Positions 1 through 5,866 of a DNA stretch of 5,866 nucleotides are shown in pieces (within the stretch, counting starts at the first letter, position 1; every line of letters starts with the position of its first letter). The stretch covers positions 1 through 5,866 of the forward strand of contig CAMPJV010000179.1 in NCBI GenBank assembly GCA_946886975.1, in the 5' to 3' direction. Position numbers and translations under genes: made by a program. The notes under the pieces were generated by a model. That model did no database searches, was not told the origin of the DNA, and saw only the letters and a program-made list of their open reading frames with translations. This stretch comes from an uncultured Taibaiella sp. (GTDB lineage: Bacteria > Bacteroidota > Bacteroidia > Chitinophagales > Chitinophagaceae).

Positions 1-1184
1 CTTATGCAGATTCTAATCTTGAGAATGTTTTGGAGGAGGAGGATTTTGGGTATAAGACTGCGGATCCATTATTGTATAGGCTTTTAAAAGAGCATGCACG
101 AAGTAACCGGAATAACCAGACTGCGGCCGAATCCATTCTCTGGGAGGGGCTAAGGACTAAAAAGCTTGAGGGCTTTAGGTTTAGGAGGCAACATATCGTT
201 TCAAGATACATAGCGGATTTTATTTGTCTTTCCCATCAATTGATCATTGAGGTGGACGGTAAGATCCATCAGTTGCCTGAAAACGTGGAGAGCGACGCCC
301 AAAGGACAGCTCATCTCAACGAGCTAGGTTTTACAGTCCTAAGGTTTTCCAACTATGAGGTCACTACTGATTTACAAGGAGTGCTGGGTACAATTGAAGA
401 CAAGTTAAAAACACTCTCCGCAAAAGACTCGCGGCGGGAAGCCTCCCCTATGGGGGGAGGTTTGGAGGGGGCTGTCACCTTTGCTCTTTTGCTGGAGCAG
501 GTTGCATTGATCTCGCCTTTGTTAAGAGTTAGATTTAGCACATCTCACCCGAAGGATATTACCGACGATGTGCTGCTTACTATGGCGAAGTACGACAATA
601 TCTGTAAGTATATCCATCTGCCGGTGCAGAGTGGGAATACGAGGATACTCTCGCAGATGAACAGGACTTATACGAGGGAATGGTATCTCAATAAGGTGAA
701 GAGGATAAGAGAAATCATGCCGGATTGTGGGCTCAGCACCGATGTGATTAGCGGGTTTTGCGGTGAGACGGAGGAAGAACACCGGGACACACTTAGCCTC
801 ATGGAGCTAGTGAAGTTTGATATGGCGTATATGTTCTCCTACAGTGAGCGTCCGGGTACCCTTGCTGCGAGGAGGTATACTGATGATATACCAGAAGATG
901 TGAAGAAGAGAAGACTTGAAGAGATCATCCAGCGCAAGCTTATTGACTGCGCAGAAAGCTTCAGGAACGACATAGGCAAGGAGTTTGAAGTATTGATAGA
1001 GGCAAATAGTAAACGGAGCGAAGATCACTGGAGCGGAAGGAACAGCCAGAACAAAGTGATCGTATTTCCTAAAGAACAATACCGGCTAAAGAAAGGTGAC
1101 TATGTACAGGTGAAGGTAATTGATGCTACTTCCGCAACCTTAATGGGTGAGATCATTCCTTCATCCATTGGCGCCAGGAACTAA
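1..1184 (+). CDS. miaB: tRNA-2-methylthio-N6-dimethylallyladenosine synthase MiaB, 5'-partial, with in-frame DUF559 insertion
   Basis: MiaB is a radical-SAM [4Fe-4S] enzyme that methylthiolates i6A37 of tRNAs reading UNN codons. The reading frame is open from base 3, so the gene starts upstream. The N-terminal MTTase domain and the CxxxCxxC cluster motif lie outside the window. Numbering from the TTG at 30 (not a credible gene start), residues 149-384 are ordinary Mia[29 protein letters not shown] (167-180), [13 protein letters not shown] (193-205), [16 protein letters not shown] (236-251), then a C-terminal TRAM domain at about 316-376 containing [14 protein letters not shown]. Residues about 10-130 do not belong to MiaB but form a DUF559 endonuclease domain (separate entry). 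The MiaB part shows no frameshift or loss, so the host enzyme may still fold. The next gene starts 9 bases after the stop. Identification of MiaB is firm; activity of the chimera is not known. Confidence 0.93.
   Translation, partial: YADSNLENVLEEEDFGYKTADPLLYRLLKEHARSNRNNQTAAESILWEGLRTKKLEGFRFRRQHIVSRYIADFICLSHQLIIEVDGKIHQLPENVESDAQRTAHLNELGFTVLRFSNYEVTTDLQGVLGTIEDKLKTLSAKDSRREASPMGGGLEGAVTFALLLEQVALISPLLRVRFSTSHPKDITDDVLLTMAKYDNICKYIHLPVQSGNTRILSQMNRTYTREWYLNKVKRIREIMPDCGLSTDVISGFCGETEEEHRDTLSLMELVKFDMAYMFSYSERPGTLAARRYTDDIPEDVKKRRLEEIIQRKLIDCAESFRNDIGKEFEVLIEANSKRSEDHWSGRNSQNKVIVFPKEQYRLKKGDYVQVKVIDATSATLMGEIIPSSIGARN
30..473 (+). mobile_element. DUF559 endonuclease-domain element inserted in frame inside miaB (ends approximate)
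   Basis: Residues about 14-127 (numbered from base 30) match the compact DUF559 / Vsr-like nuclease family from end to end. Visible marks are [21 protein letters not shown] (15-38, with E34), FRFRRQH (49-55), YIADFICL (60-67, D63), [14 protein letters not shown] (71-84, E74 and D76) and [13 protein letters not shown] (99-111). D63 and E74-x-D76 are the expected acidic metal-binding residues of the PD-(D/E)XK fold, and all are present, so the domain looks intact. Family members usually stand alone at about 115-130 residues, whereas here there is no stop on either side. The 3' limit is set by MiaB sequence resuming at base 474. The 5' limit is uncertain, because the [10 protein letters not shown] leader resembles leaders of standalone DUF559 proteins and the window gives few bases before it. 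No intein splice motifs (N-terminal Cys/Ser block, C-terminal His-Asn) are visible. It may be a homing-like or passively spreading element; mobility is inferred. Confidence 0.8.
439..463. repeat. GC-rich hairpin repeat at the 3' junction of the DUF559 insertion
   Basis: AAGCCTCCCC (439-448) pairs with GGGGAGGTTT (454-463) across a 5-base loop. This gives a 10-pair stem with one G-T wobble and a core of 7 perfect GC-rich pairs. A second purine block, GGAGGGGG (464-471), follows directly. The hairpin lies between the end of the nuclease domain and the point where MiaB homology resumes, and is read through as the protein stretch [11 protein letters not shown]. Similar CCTCCCC-loop-GGGGAGG units recur in many Bacteroidota genomes as far as I recall. 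No T-run follows, so it is not a terminator. Confidence 0.6.
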
Positions 1185-1193
1185 AACAGACTA

Positions 1194-2441
1194 ATGGATA
1201 TTCAAAGTATAAAGAACAGATTTGGAATTATAGGTAATTCTCCGGCGCTGAACCATGCACTGAATACGGCGGCTCAAGTGGCCAATACGGACCTGACCGT
1301 GCTGATTGCAGGTGAAAGCGGTGTGGGAAAAGAAGTCTTTTCACAGATCATCCATGCCCTGTCGGCAAGGAAGCATAATCCATTTATTGCGGTTAACTGC
1401 GGAGCTATACCAGAGGGTACGATAGATAGTGAGCTTTTCGGACATGAGAAGGGATCTTTTACCGGAGCGGTGGATAGCAGAAAGGGATATTTTGAAACGG
1501 TAAATGGCGGTACTATTTTCCTGGATGAGATAGGAGAGATGCCATTGGGTACACAGGCGAGACTGCTTCGTGTACTTGAGACGGGTGAGTTTATTAGGGT
1601 TGGTTCCTCGAAGGTGCAGAAGACTGATGTGAGGGTGATTGCTGCGACCAACCGTGACCTTCTGGAATACACACAGCAAGGAAAGTTTAGAGAGGACCTT
1701 TATTACAGACTGAGTACAGTGCCTATCAGGGTGCCGTCGCTTCGTGATCGTAAGGAAGATATTCCCCTGTTGTTCAGGAAGTTTGCTTCAGACTTTGCGG
1801 AGAAGTACAGAGCACAGTCGCTGCAGCTTGACCCTTCGGCAGTACAGATGCTGGTGAACTATCCATGGAACGGTAACGTGCGGGAGCTGAAGAATATAGC
1901 GGAACAGGTTTCAGTGCTTTCGGTGGACAAGCAAATATCTGCTGATGCATTAGCACAGTTCCTTCCGCAAAGAGAAGGCGGACATATGTCACTGCTGCCA
2001 GCTGTAAGCTCTATGTCTACCAGCCACGGGGGCAGCAGCTTTTCCGGGACGGAGCGGGACATATTATACAAGCTGTTCTTTGACCTGAAGAAGGACATGA
2101 ACGATATGAAGCAGATGATGCTGGAGCTTGCGCACCGCCAGGGATATTCGGCTCCTGCAGTTATATCAGAAAATCTCTTACCAGCGTACAGTCCTTCAAC
2201 AGAGGCGTTGCCATTAGCCTCTGCCGGATACAACGGAAACACACCTATCTACATGCCTAATGAGCGTATGGATATGCATGAAGACGTAGAGGAATCTTTA
2301 ATGCTTGCTGACCGTGAGAAAGAGTTCATTACAAAAGCATTAAAGAAGCATAAAGGAAGGCGCAGGGATGCCGCGAATGAACTAGGCATTAGTGAAAGAA
2401 CGCTGTACAGAAAGATCAAAGAATACGATATCAAAGAGTAA
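1194..2441 (+). CDS. Sigma-54-dependent transcriptional activator (AAA+ and Fis-type HTH, no N-terminal sensor domain)
   Basis: This is a bacterial enhancer-binding protein that uses ATP hydrolysis to remodel sigma-54 RNA polymerase at -24/-12 promoters. The AAA+ module starts almost at residue 1 (RFGIIGNSPALNHAL). It has Walker A GESGVGKE (40-47), the sigma-54 contact loop GSFTGA (87-92, the GAFTGA motif with Ala to Ser at position 2), Walker B GGTIFLDEIGEM (105-116), sensor I ATNRDL (151-156), FREDLYYRL (165-173, arginine-finger region) and WNGNVRELKN (225-234, sensor II). A low-complexity linker (about 260-365) contains LYKLFFDLKKDMNDMKQMM. A Fis-type helix-turn-helix follows at about 377-413 (RRRDAANELGISERTLYRKI). 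No receiver, GAF or PAS domain is present, so activity may be set by abundance or a partner protein. The ATG lies 9 bases after miaB and lptE starts 14 bases downstream, indicating co-transcription. Its targets cannot be read from this window. Confidence 0.95.
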   Translation: MDIQSIKNRFGIIGNSPALNHALNTAAQVANTDLTVLIAGESGVGKEVFSQIIHALSARKHNPFIAVNCGAIPEGTIDSELFGHEKGSFTGAVDSRKGYFETVNGGTIFLDEIGEMPLGTQARLLRVLETGEFIRVGSSKVQKTDVRVIAATNRDLLEYTQQGKFREDLYYRLSTVPIRVPSLRDRKEDIPLLFRKFASDFAEKYRAQSLQLDPSAVQMLVNYPWNGNVRELKNIAEQVSVLSVDKQISADALAQFLPQREGGHMSLLPAVSSMSTSHGGSSFSGTERDILYKLFFDLKKDMNDMKQMMLELAHRQGYSAPAVISENLLPAYSPSTEALPLASAGYNGNTPIYMPNERMDMHEDVEESLMLADREKEFITKALKKHKGRRRDAANELGISERTLYRKIKEYDIKE

Positions 2442-2455
2442 CTTTGTTTTGATTT

Positions 2456-2956
2456 ATGCGTGGTAGGCTACTCCTAGTTTTTCCTGTTATCATATTACTA
2501 ATTGCAAGCTGTGGCGTGTATAGCTTTACCGGTGCTTCCATCCAGGGTAAGACGATTAATATACATGCACTGGAGAACCGCGCACAGAATGTAGTTCCTA
2601 CATTGACAGCCACGCTGACAGATAAGATCAGAAGCAGGATTCTTTCCCAGACTGGACTTGCACCACAGAACAATGACAACACAGACTACGATCTTTCAGG
2701 CAGCATCAGTATGTACCAGGTGACAGTGAGTGGTGTGCAGAACACACAAGAGGCGTCGCAAAACAGGCTGACCATAAGCCTTATTGTAAACTTTAAGAAC
2801 AGGCTGGATGAGAAAGCCAGCTTTACACAAACCTTTACCCGTTTTGCAGACTTTCCTGCGACACAGACACTGCAATCTGCAGAAGCGAGATTGATAGACG
2901 ACCTGGGAAATCAGCTGGCAGATGATATATTTAATAAAGCTTTTGTAAATTGGTAA
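2456..2956 (+). CDS. lptE: LPS assembly outer-membrane lipoprotein LptE
   Basis: LptE plugs the LptD beta-barrel and helps place lipopolysaccharide in the outer leaflet of the outer membrane. The 166-residue product has a short basic N-terminus (MRGR), a hydrophobic segment (LLLVFPVIILLIAS) and a lipobox LIASC with the lipidated Cys at residue 19, so it should be a lipoprotein. The mature part opens with GVYSFTGASIQGKTINIHAL, a characteristic start for Bacteroidota LptE. It continues with a helix (NVVPTLTATLTDKIRSRIL), a DYDLSGSISMYQVT strand and a C-terminal helix ending DDIFNKAFVNW. Length is normal for the phylum's LptE, and position between the sigma-54 activator and the secG-side genes supports the call. 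LptE sequences diverge strongly, so assignment rests on the lipobox, the SFTGASI block and context. The start has no clear Shine-Dalgarno, as is usual in this phylum. Confidence 0.88.
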   Translation: MRGRLLLVFPVIILLIASCGVYSFTGASIQGKTINIHALENRAQNVVPTLTATLTDKIRSRILSQTGLAPQNNDNTDYDLSGSISMYQVTVSGVQNTQEASQNRLTISLIVNFKNRLDEKASFTQTFTRFADFPATQTLQSAEARLIDDLGNQLADDIFNKAFVNW

Positions 2957-2971
2957 TCGTCGTTACCGCTT

Positions 2972-4135
2972 ATGACTAAACCATCAACGATCACACAATG
3001 GCTTATGCAGCCGGCACGCATCTCCGAAAAGGAACGGAAGGAAGCGGCTACCCTGCTTAAGACCTATCCATACTTAGTTCCCCTTCGCTATATAGAAGCT
3101 GCAGAGCATCATAAAAGGCAGCCTTATGCGCCTGCTATGATGAATTCCATCATGCTGAACATGGGCAACTGGATATTGTTCCAGGAGTTCATACAATCTG
3201 CTAAGTCTGCTACTATGCCTGTGACTGAAACTGCGCCTGCGGATGATGTTTTTGAGAATGATGAAGTGCTCACAGAACCCCTTGCAGAAGAGCCCGTAAG
3301 CGAGACCGAATATGAAGAGGAGGAACTGCTGGCTGACGATGACCTGGAGGACTTTGAAGTAGAGGATGATGGGGATACCGACTTTGACACTGACGACGAA
3401 GACATGGTGGATGAGGAGGATGAAAAGCTGGAGTACGATTACCATGAGCCTATAGAAAACGTGATAGCAAAGGTGACGGAAGAAGTGAAGGCGAAGCCAG
3501 AGCCTAAACCCAGTCCGGTGCCGGAGGTGAAAGTGGAAACAAAGAAAGAGGAAGCGAAGGCGGAGCCGGTGGCCATGAAAGAAGAGCCAAAGACTGAACC
3601 GGCAGCAGAGGCCGAACAGCCAAAGCCAACACCACAGCCCGCACCTAAGAACAAGAAAGATGACGGACTGATACAGCCGCTGTATACTGAAGATTACTTC
3701 TTACACCAGGGAATACCGGTATCTGAAAAAATACCAGGAGAAGCTGAAGTACCACAACAATCGCAGAAGGCCAAGAGCCTGATGGTTGTAATGAGCTTCT
3801 CCGAGTGGCTGATACACTTTAAGACCAAAGGAGAGCGCGAGAAAGAAGAGCAGGAGGACCAAAAAGCTCTGAAGACCATGTGGCAAAAGGAGAAACTGGC
3901 AGCTGCTTTGGAGGAAGAGAATGAGGAAATACCTGAAAACGTGTTCGAAATGGCGGTGAACTCCATAGCAAAGGAAGAAGACCTGGCCAGTGAATCATTA
4001 GCGGAAATACTGATAAAACAGGGAAAACATGGGAAAGCTATTGATATGTACCGTAAACTAAGTTTGCGTAATCCTCAAAAAAGTGCTTATTTTGCCCGTA
4101 AAATAGAGGGTTTACAAAAAGAAAAAGAATCATGA
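2972..4135 (+). CDS. Uncharacterised acidic, low-complexity protein with TPR-like C-terminus
   Basis: No named family is recognised. The 387-residue product has a folded N-terminus (about 1-80; ITQWLMQPARISEKERKEAA, TYPYLVPLRYIEA). A very acidic stretch follows at about 90-160 with runs of D and E, then a Lys/Glu/Pro-rich linker at about 163-230 (KPEPKPSPVPEVKVE). Two conserved-looking blocks come next: PLYTEDYFLHQGI (236-248) and a SFSEWL segment (275-280) before a charged helix. The C-terminal helix pair (about 338-375; SESLAEILIKQGKHGKAIDMYRKLSLRNPQKSAYFA) reads like one and a half TPR repeats, suggesting protein binding. There is no signal peptide or membrane segment, so it is probably cytoplasmic. 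It begins 15 bases after lptE and its stop overlaps the secG start (ATGA), implying translational coupling. Proteins with the same YTEDYF / TPR-like layout sit beside secG in other Bacteroidota as far as I recall; their role is unknown. Confidence 0.85.
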   Translation: MTKPSTITQWLMQPARISEKERKEAATLLKTYPYLVPLRYIEAAEHHKRQPYAPAMMNSIMLNMGNWILFQEFIQSAKSATMPVTETAPADDVFENDEVLTEPLAEEPVSETEYEEEELLADDDLEDFEVEDDGDTDFDTDDEDMVDEEDEKLEYDYHEPIENVIAKVTEEVKAKPEPKPSPVPEVKVETKKEEAKAEPVAMKEEPKTEPAAEAEQPKPTPQPAPKNKKDDGLIQPLYTEDYFLHQGIPVSEKIPGEAEVPQQSQKAKSLMVVMSFSEWLIHFKTKGEREKEEQEDQKALKTMWQKEKLAAALEEENEEIPENVFEMAVNSIAKEEDLASESLAEILIKQGKHGKAIDMYRKLSLRNPQKSAYFARKIEGLQKEKES

Positions 4136-4464
4136 TCACAATAGTTACTATACTTATCATACTGGGTTGCGCTATTTTAGCGTTTTTCATCCTTGTACAA
4201 AACCCTAAGGGCGGCGGACTGACTGGCGCTTTTGGAAGCATCGGCTCCCAGGTAATGGGCGTGAAGCAAAGTACAGACGTAATGGAGAAAGGAACATGGG
4301 CCTCCATGGGTATCATAGCCGCTCTTTGTATCGTTTGCGTTGTCTTCTATGAAACTCCAAGAGAACTACAGCAGACAAGGCAGCCTCAGCGCAGCAGCGC
4401 ACCTGCATCGCAGCCTGCAGCACCTGCAGGAGGAGCAGCACCAGCATCGCAGCCTGCACAGTAA
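4132..4464 (+). CDS. secG: Preprotein translocase subunit SecG
   Basis: SecG is the small accessory subunit of the SecYEG inner-membrane channel and assists SecA-driven export. The 110-residue product has two membrane segments, about 2-22 (ITIVTILIILGCAILAFFIL) and about 55-72 (ASMGIIAALCIVCVVFY). They are joined by the diagnostic cytoplasmic loop VQNPKGGGLTGAFGS (22-36), with a STDVMEKGTW block before the second segment. The C-terminus (about 80-110) is a low-complexity Ala/Pro/Gln/Ser tail, common in SecG of this phylum and partly built from a DNA direct repeat. The ATG overlaps the preceding stop as ATGA. It is the last gene before a strong terminator. Confidence 0.95.
   Translation: MITIVTILIILGCAILAFFILVQNPKGGGLTGAFGSIGSQVMGVKQSTDVMEKGTWASMGIIAALCIVCVVFYETPRELQQTRQPQRSSAPASQPAAPAGGAAPASQPAQ
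4405..4458 (+). repeat. In-frame 15-bp direct repeat encoding the SecG tail
   Basis: GCATCGCAGCCTGCA occurs exactly at 4405-4419 and 4444-4458. The spacing is 39 bases (13 codons), so both copies read ASQPA. The surrounding GCA/GCAG-rich sequence makes the tail prone to slippage and length change. It most likely has only a linker role. Confidence 0.75.
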
Positions 4465-4490
4465 TTAAGTTAATTTTCGACCTCTTTATA

Positions 4491-4527
4491 GAATACCTGC
4501 CAGATAATGAGCAGGTATTTTTATTTT
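4491..4527 (+). terminator. Rho-independent terminator after secG
   Basis: AATACCTGC (4492-4500) pairs perfectly with GCAGGTATT (4511-4519) across a 10-base loop. G4491-T4520 and A4490-T4521 can extend the stem, and the stretch TTTATTTT follows at 4520-4527. It lies 27 bases after the secG stop and just before mltG, so it should end the miaB-secG transcript and leave mltG to its own promoter. Confidence 0.87.
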
Positions 4528-4544
4528 AGCACATATTAGTGAGT

Positions 4545-5603
4545 ATGAGCTTCAGAACAAGGACCGGACGAGGGAAAAAGGGCAGGAACAGAGGAAAGAT
4601 CGTGCTGTGGGTATTATTGGCCCTGCTCATAATGGGTCGCGTAACGGTCATTAAAGTATTCGGACCCAAAACGGACGGCTTCAGAAAGGGCGAATACCTG
4701 TACATACCCACCGGGGCAACCTACGAACAGGTGGTCGGGGCACTAGATAAAGAGGGGTTCGTAAAAGACATTAAAACCTTTGACTTCCTGGCGAAGCAGG
4801 CTAAGTACCCCTCGATGGTGAAGGCGGGGAAGTACCGAATAAGCAAAGGAATGAGCAACTTCGACATCATCAGAATGTTGCGGAACGGGAGGCAGAGCCC
4901 AGTGAAGATCGTGATCAATAAGCTGCGGACTAAGGATGACCTGGTACGCATTATAGGCACTAGCCTGGAGGCAGACAGTAACGTGATGCGGCAGATGCTG
5001 AATGACAATACCTACCTGGCGCAGTTTGGGCTGGACTCCAACACTGCCATGTGCGCGGTCATGCCGGATACCTATGAGTTCTTCTGGAATACCAGTTCCG
5101 ACAAGGCTTACAGAAAGATTGCCAAATACTACACCGAGTACTGGAATGCTGAGCGGAAGCAGAAGGCACAGGCGAGGAGCCTTTCGCCGCAGGAAGTGAT
5201 AACTCTGGCATCAATAGTAGATGAGGAGACGAATAATAACGCTGAGAAGCCACACATTGCAAGCGTGTACCTGAACAGACTAGAGAAGGGGATGCGGCTG
5301 CAGGCGGACCCAACCGTAAAGTTTGCAGTGGGGGATTTTAGCATAAAGAGGATTACGTCTGCGATCACCTCTACCCCATCGCCTTACAACACATACTTTG
5401 TCGCGGGTCTTCCTCCCGGGCCGATATGTACGCCGAGCAAGAAATCTATAGAGGCAGTTCTGAACTCACCAAAGACAGACTACATCTATTTCTGCGCTAA
5501 GGAGGACTTTAGCGGAAGCCACAGGTTTGCATCGAACTATGCGGATCATATGAAGAATGCGAGCCTATACCAGCAAGCACTGAACGCGAGGGGTATAAGA
5601 TAG
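4545..5603 (+). CDS. mltG: Endolytic peptidoglycan transglycosylase MltG (YceG-like)
   Basis: MltG is an inner-membrane lytic transglycosylase that cleaves nascent glycan strands and is thought to set their length. A basic cytoplasmic N-terminus (RTRTGRGKKGRNRGK) precedes one membrane helix (about residues 19-37), then a LysM-like region (about 45-115, with IPTGATYEQVV and AGKYRISKGMSNFDIIRML). The catalytic YceG domain follows, with MPDTYEF, LASIVDEET, ASVYLNRLEKGMRLQADPTV, PSPYNTYFVAGLPPGPICTPS and SGSHRFASNYADH. The Glu just before Thr in SIVDEET (residue 228 from this ATG) is the expected catalytic acid. Full length is 352 residues, normal for the family. A GTG six bases upstream (4539) is in frame; the ATG is preferred, but neither has a clear ribosome site. 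The preceding terminator implies a separate promoter, which I could not identify. Confidence 0.95.
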   Translation: MSFRTRTGRGKKGRNRGKIVLWVLLALLIMGRVTVIKVFGPKTDGFRKGEYLYIPTGATYEQVVGALDKEGFVKDIKTFDFLAKQAKYPSMVKAGKYRISKGMSNFDIIRMLRNGRQSPVKIVINKLRTKDDLVRIIGTSLEADSNVMRQMLNDNTYLAQFGLDSNTAMCAVMPDTYEFFWNTSSDKAYRKIAKYYTEYWNAERKQKAQARSLSPQEVITLASIVDEETNNNAEKPHIASVYLNRLEKGMRLQADPTVKFAVGDFSIKRITSAITSTPSPYNTYFVAGLPPGPICTPSKKSIEAVLNSPKTDYIYFCAKEDFSGSHRFASNYADHMKNASLYQQALNARGIR

Positions 5604-5616
5604 GCTGGCACTGAAT

Positions 5617-5637
5617 TTGTCAAGCTTTATTGTCAAG
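5617..5637. repeat. Short direct repeat between mltG and the VOC gene
   Basis: TTGTCAAG occurs at 5617-5624 and again at 5630-5637, 13 bases apart, in the 42-base gap before the VOC gene. It could be an operator half-site pair or chance. Confidence 0.35.
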
Positions 5638-5645
5638 ATGCTGCC

Positions 5646-5866
5646 ATGCACATACGAGAACTGATACTGGAAACCCATTCGCTGCACAGGACGAAGGTGT
5701 TTTACAATAAGACGCTGGAACTGGAGATACTGGAGGAGACTGACGAACAGATAAGTTTCAGAGCAGGCAGGACAAAGCTGACATTTAAGGCTACGACTGC
5801 CGGCAAACCTTATTATCACTTCGCGTTCAACATTACCAATAACAGGTTCTCGGACAGCTTTGAATG
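5646..5866 (+). CDS. VOC-family (glyoxalase/bleomycin-resistance fold) protein, 3'-partial
   Basis: The frame is open from ATG 5646 to the window end (73 complete codons). The start MHIRELILETHSLHRTKVFY, then NKTLELEILEETDEQISFRAG and KPYYHFAFNI, follows the first beta-alpha-beta-beta-beta module of the vicinal oxygen chelate fold, with the usual FYxxxL segment after the first helix. The His in YYHFAFNI is in the position often used as a metal ligand. The rest of the protein, including the second module, lies outside the window, so substrate and activity cannot be assigned. VOC members include glyoxalases, ring-cleaving dioxygenases and antibiotic-binding proteins. The gene follows mltG by 42 bases and may be co-transcribed. 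No clear Shine-Dalgarno is seen. Confidence 0.82.
   Translation, partial: MHIRELILETHSLHRTKVFYNKTLELEILEETDEQISFRAGRTKLTFKATTAGKPYYHFAFNITNNRFSDSFE

Noticed and set aside
439..463. Rho-independent terminator
   Set aside because: The GC-rich stem is followed by a purine-rich run, not by Ts, and the reading frame continues through it into essential MiaB sequence.
30..473. Intein inside MiaB
   Set aside because: There is no N-terminal Cys/Ser splice block and no C-terminal His-Asn followed by Cys/Ser/Thr before VTFALLLEQ. The insert is also close to the size of a bare DUF559 protein, leaving no room for a splicing domain.
2439..2446. Bacteroidota -7 promoter element (TAACTTTG matches TAnnTTTG) ahead of lptE
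   Set aside because: No TTG-type -33 element is found at the right distance. It lies only about 10 bases from the lptE ATG within a tightly packed operon, so chance is more likely.
3124..3405. Antisense open frame rich in Ser
   Set aside because: It is the mirror of the acidic GAT/GAA-rich part of the gene on the + strand, is pure low complexity, and has no domain or context.
5002..5199. Small + strand open frame within mltG
   Set aside because: It overlaps the conserved catalytic region of mltG in another frame and has no recognisable features.

Overview
The window looks like chromosomal DNA from a member of the Bacteroidota, most like the Chitinophagales/Chitinophagaceae. This rests on recalled family sequences and gene order, not on a search. 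The markers are a Bacteroidota-type LptE lipoprotein, the order miaB - sigma-54 activator - lptE - acidic TPR-like protein - secG, an MltG of the Bacteroidota type, and the near absence of Shine-Dalgarno sequences before starts. Every gene is on the + strand and packing is tight, with no gene-free stretch over 100 bases.

Bases 1-1184 are the 3' part of miaB (tRNA methylthiotransferase), cut at its 5' end by the window. It carries the most unusual feature here. Roughly bases 30-473 encode, in frame and without a stop, a complete DUF559 (Vsr/PD-(D/E)XK-like) endonuclease domain. It sits between the expected MiaB strand before the window (ending near LGQNVDSY in relatives) and the MiaB sequence that resumes at [12 protein letters not shown]-rich hairpin repeat (439-463) lies at the 3' junction, so the region looks like a mobile element inserted in a surface loop of a housekeeping enzyme.

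Bases 1194-4464 form an apparent operon with miaB. It holds a sigma-54 activator with no N-terminal sensor domain, the outer-membrane lipoprotein LptE (LPS export), an uncharacterised acidic protein with a TPR-like C-terminus, and SecG (Sec translocon). Gaps are 9, 14 and 15 bases, then a 4-base ATGA overlap. A rho-independent terminator (4491-4527) ends this unit.

The second unit begins with mltG (endolytic peptidoglycan transglycosylase, about 4545-5603). It is followed after 42 bases by the start of a glyoxalase-fold (VOC) protein that runs off the window. Most of the neighbourhood serves envelope building (LPS transport, protein export, peptidoglycan processing), alongside one tRNA modification enzyme and one enhancer-binding regulator.
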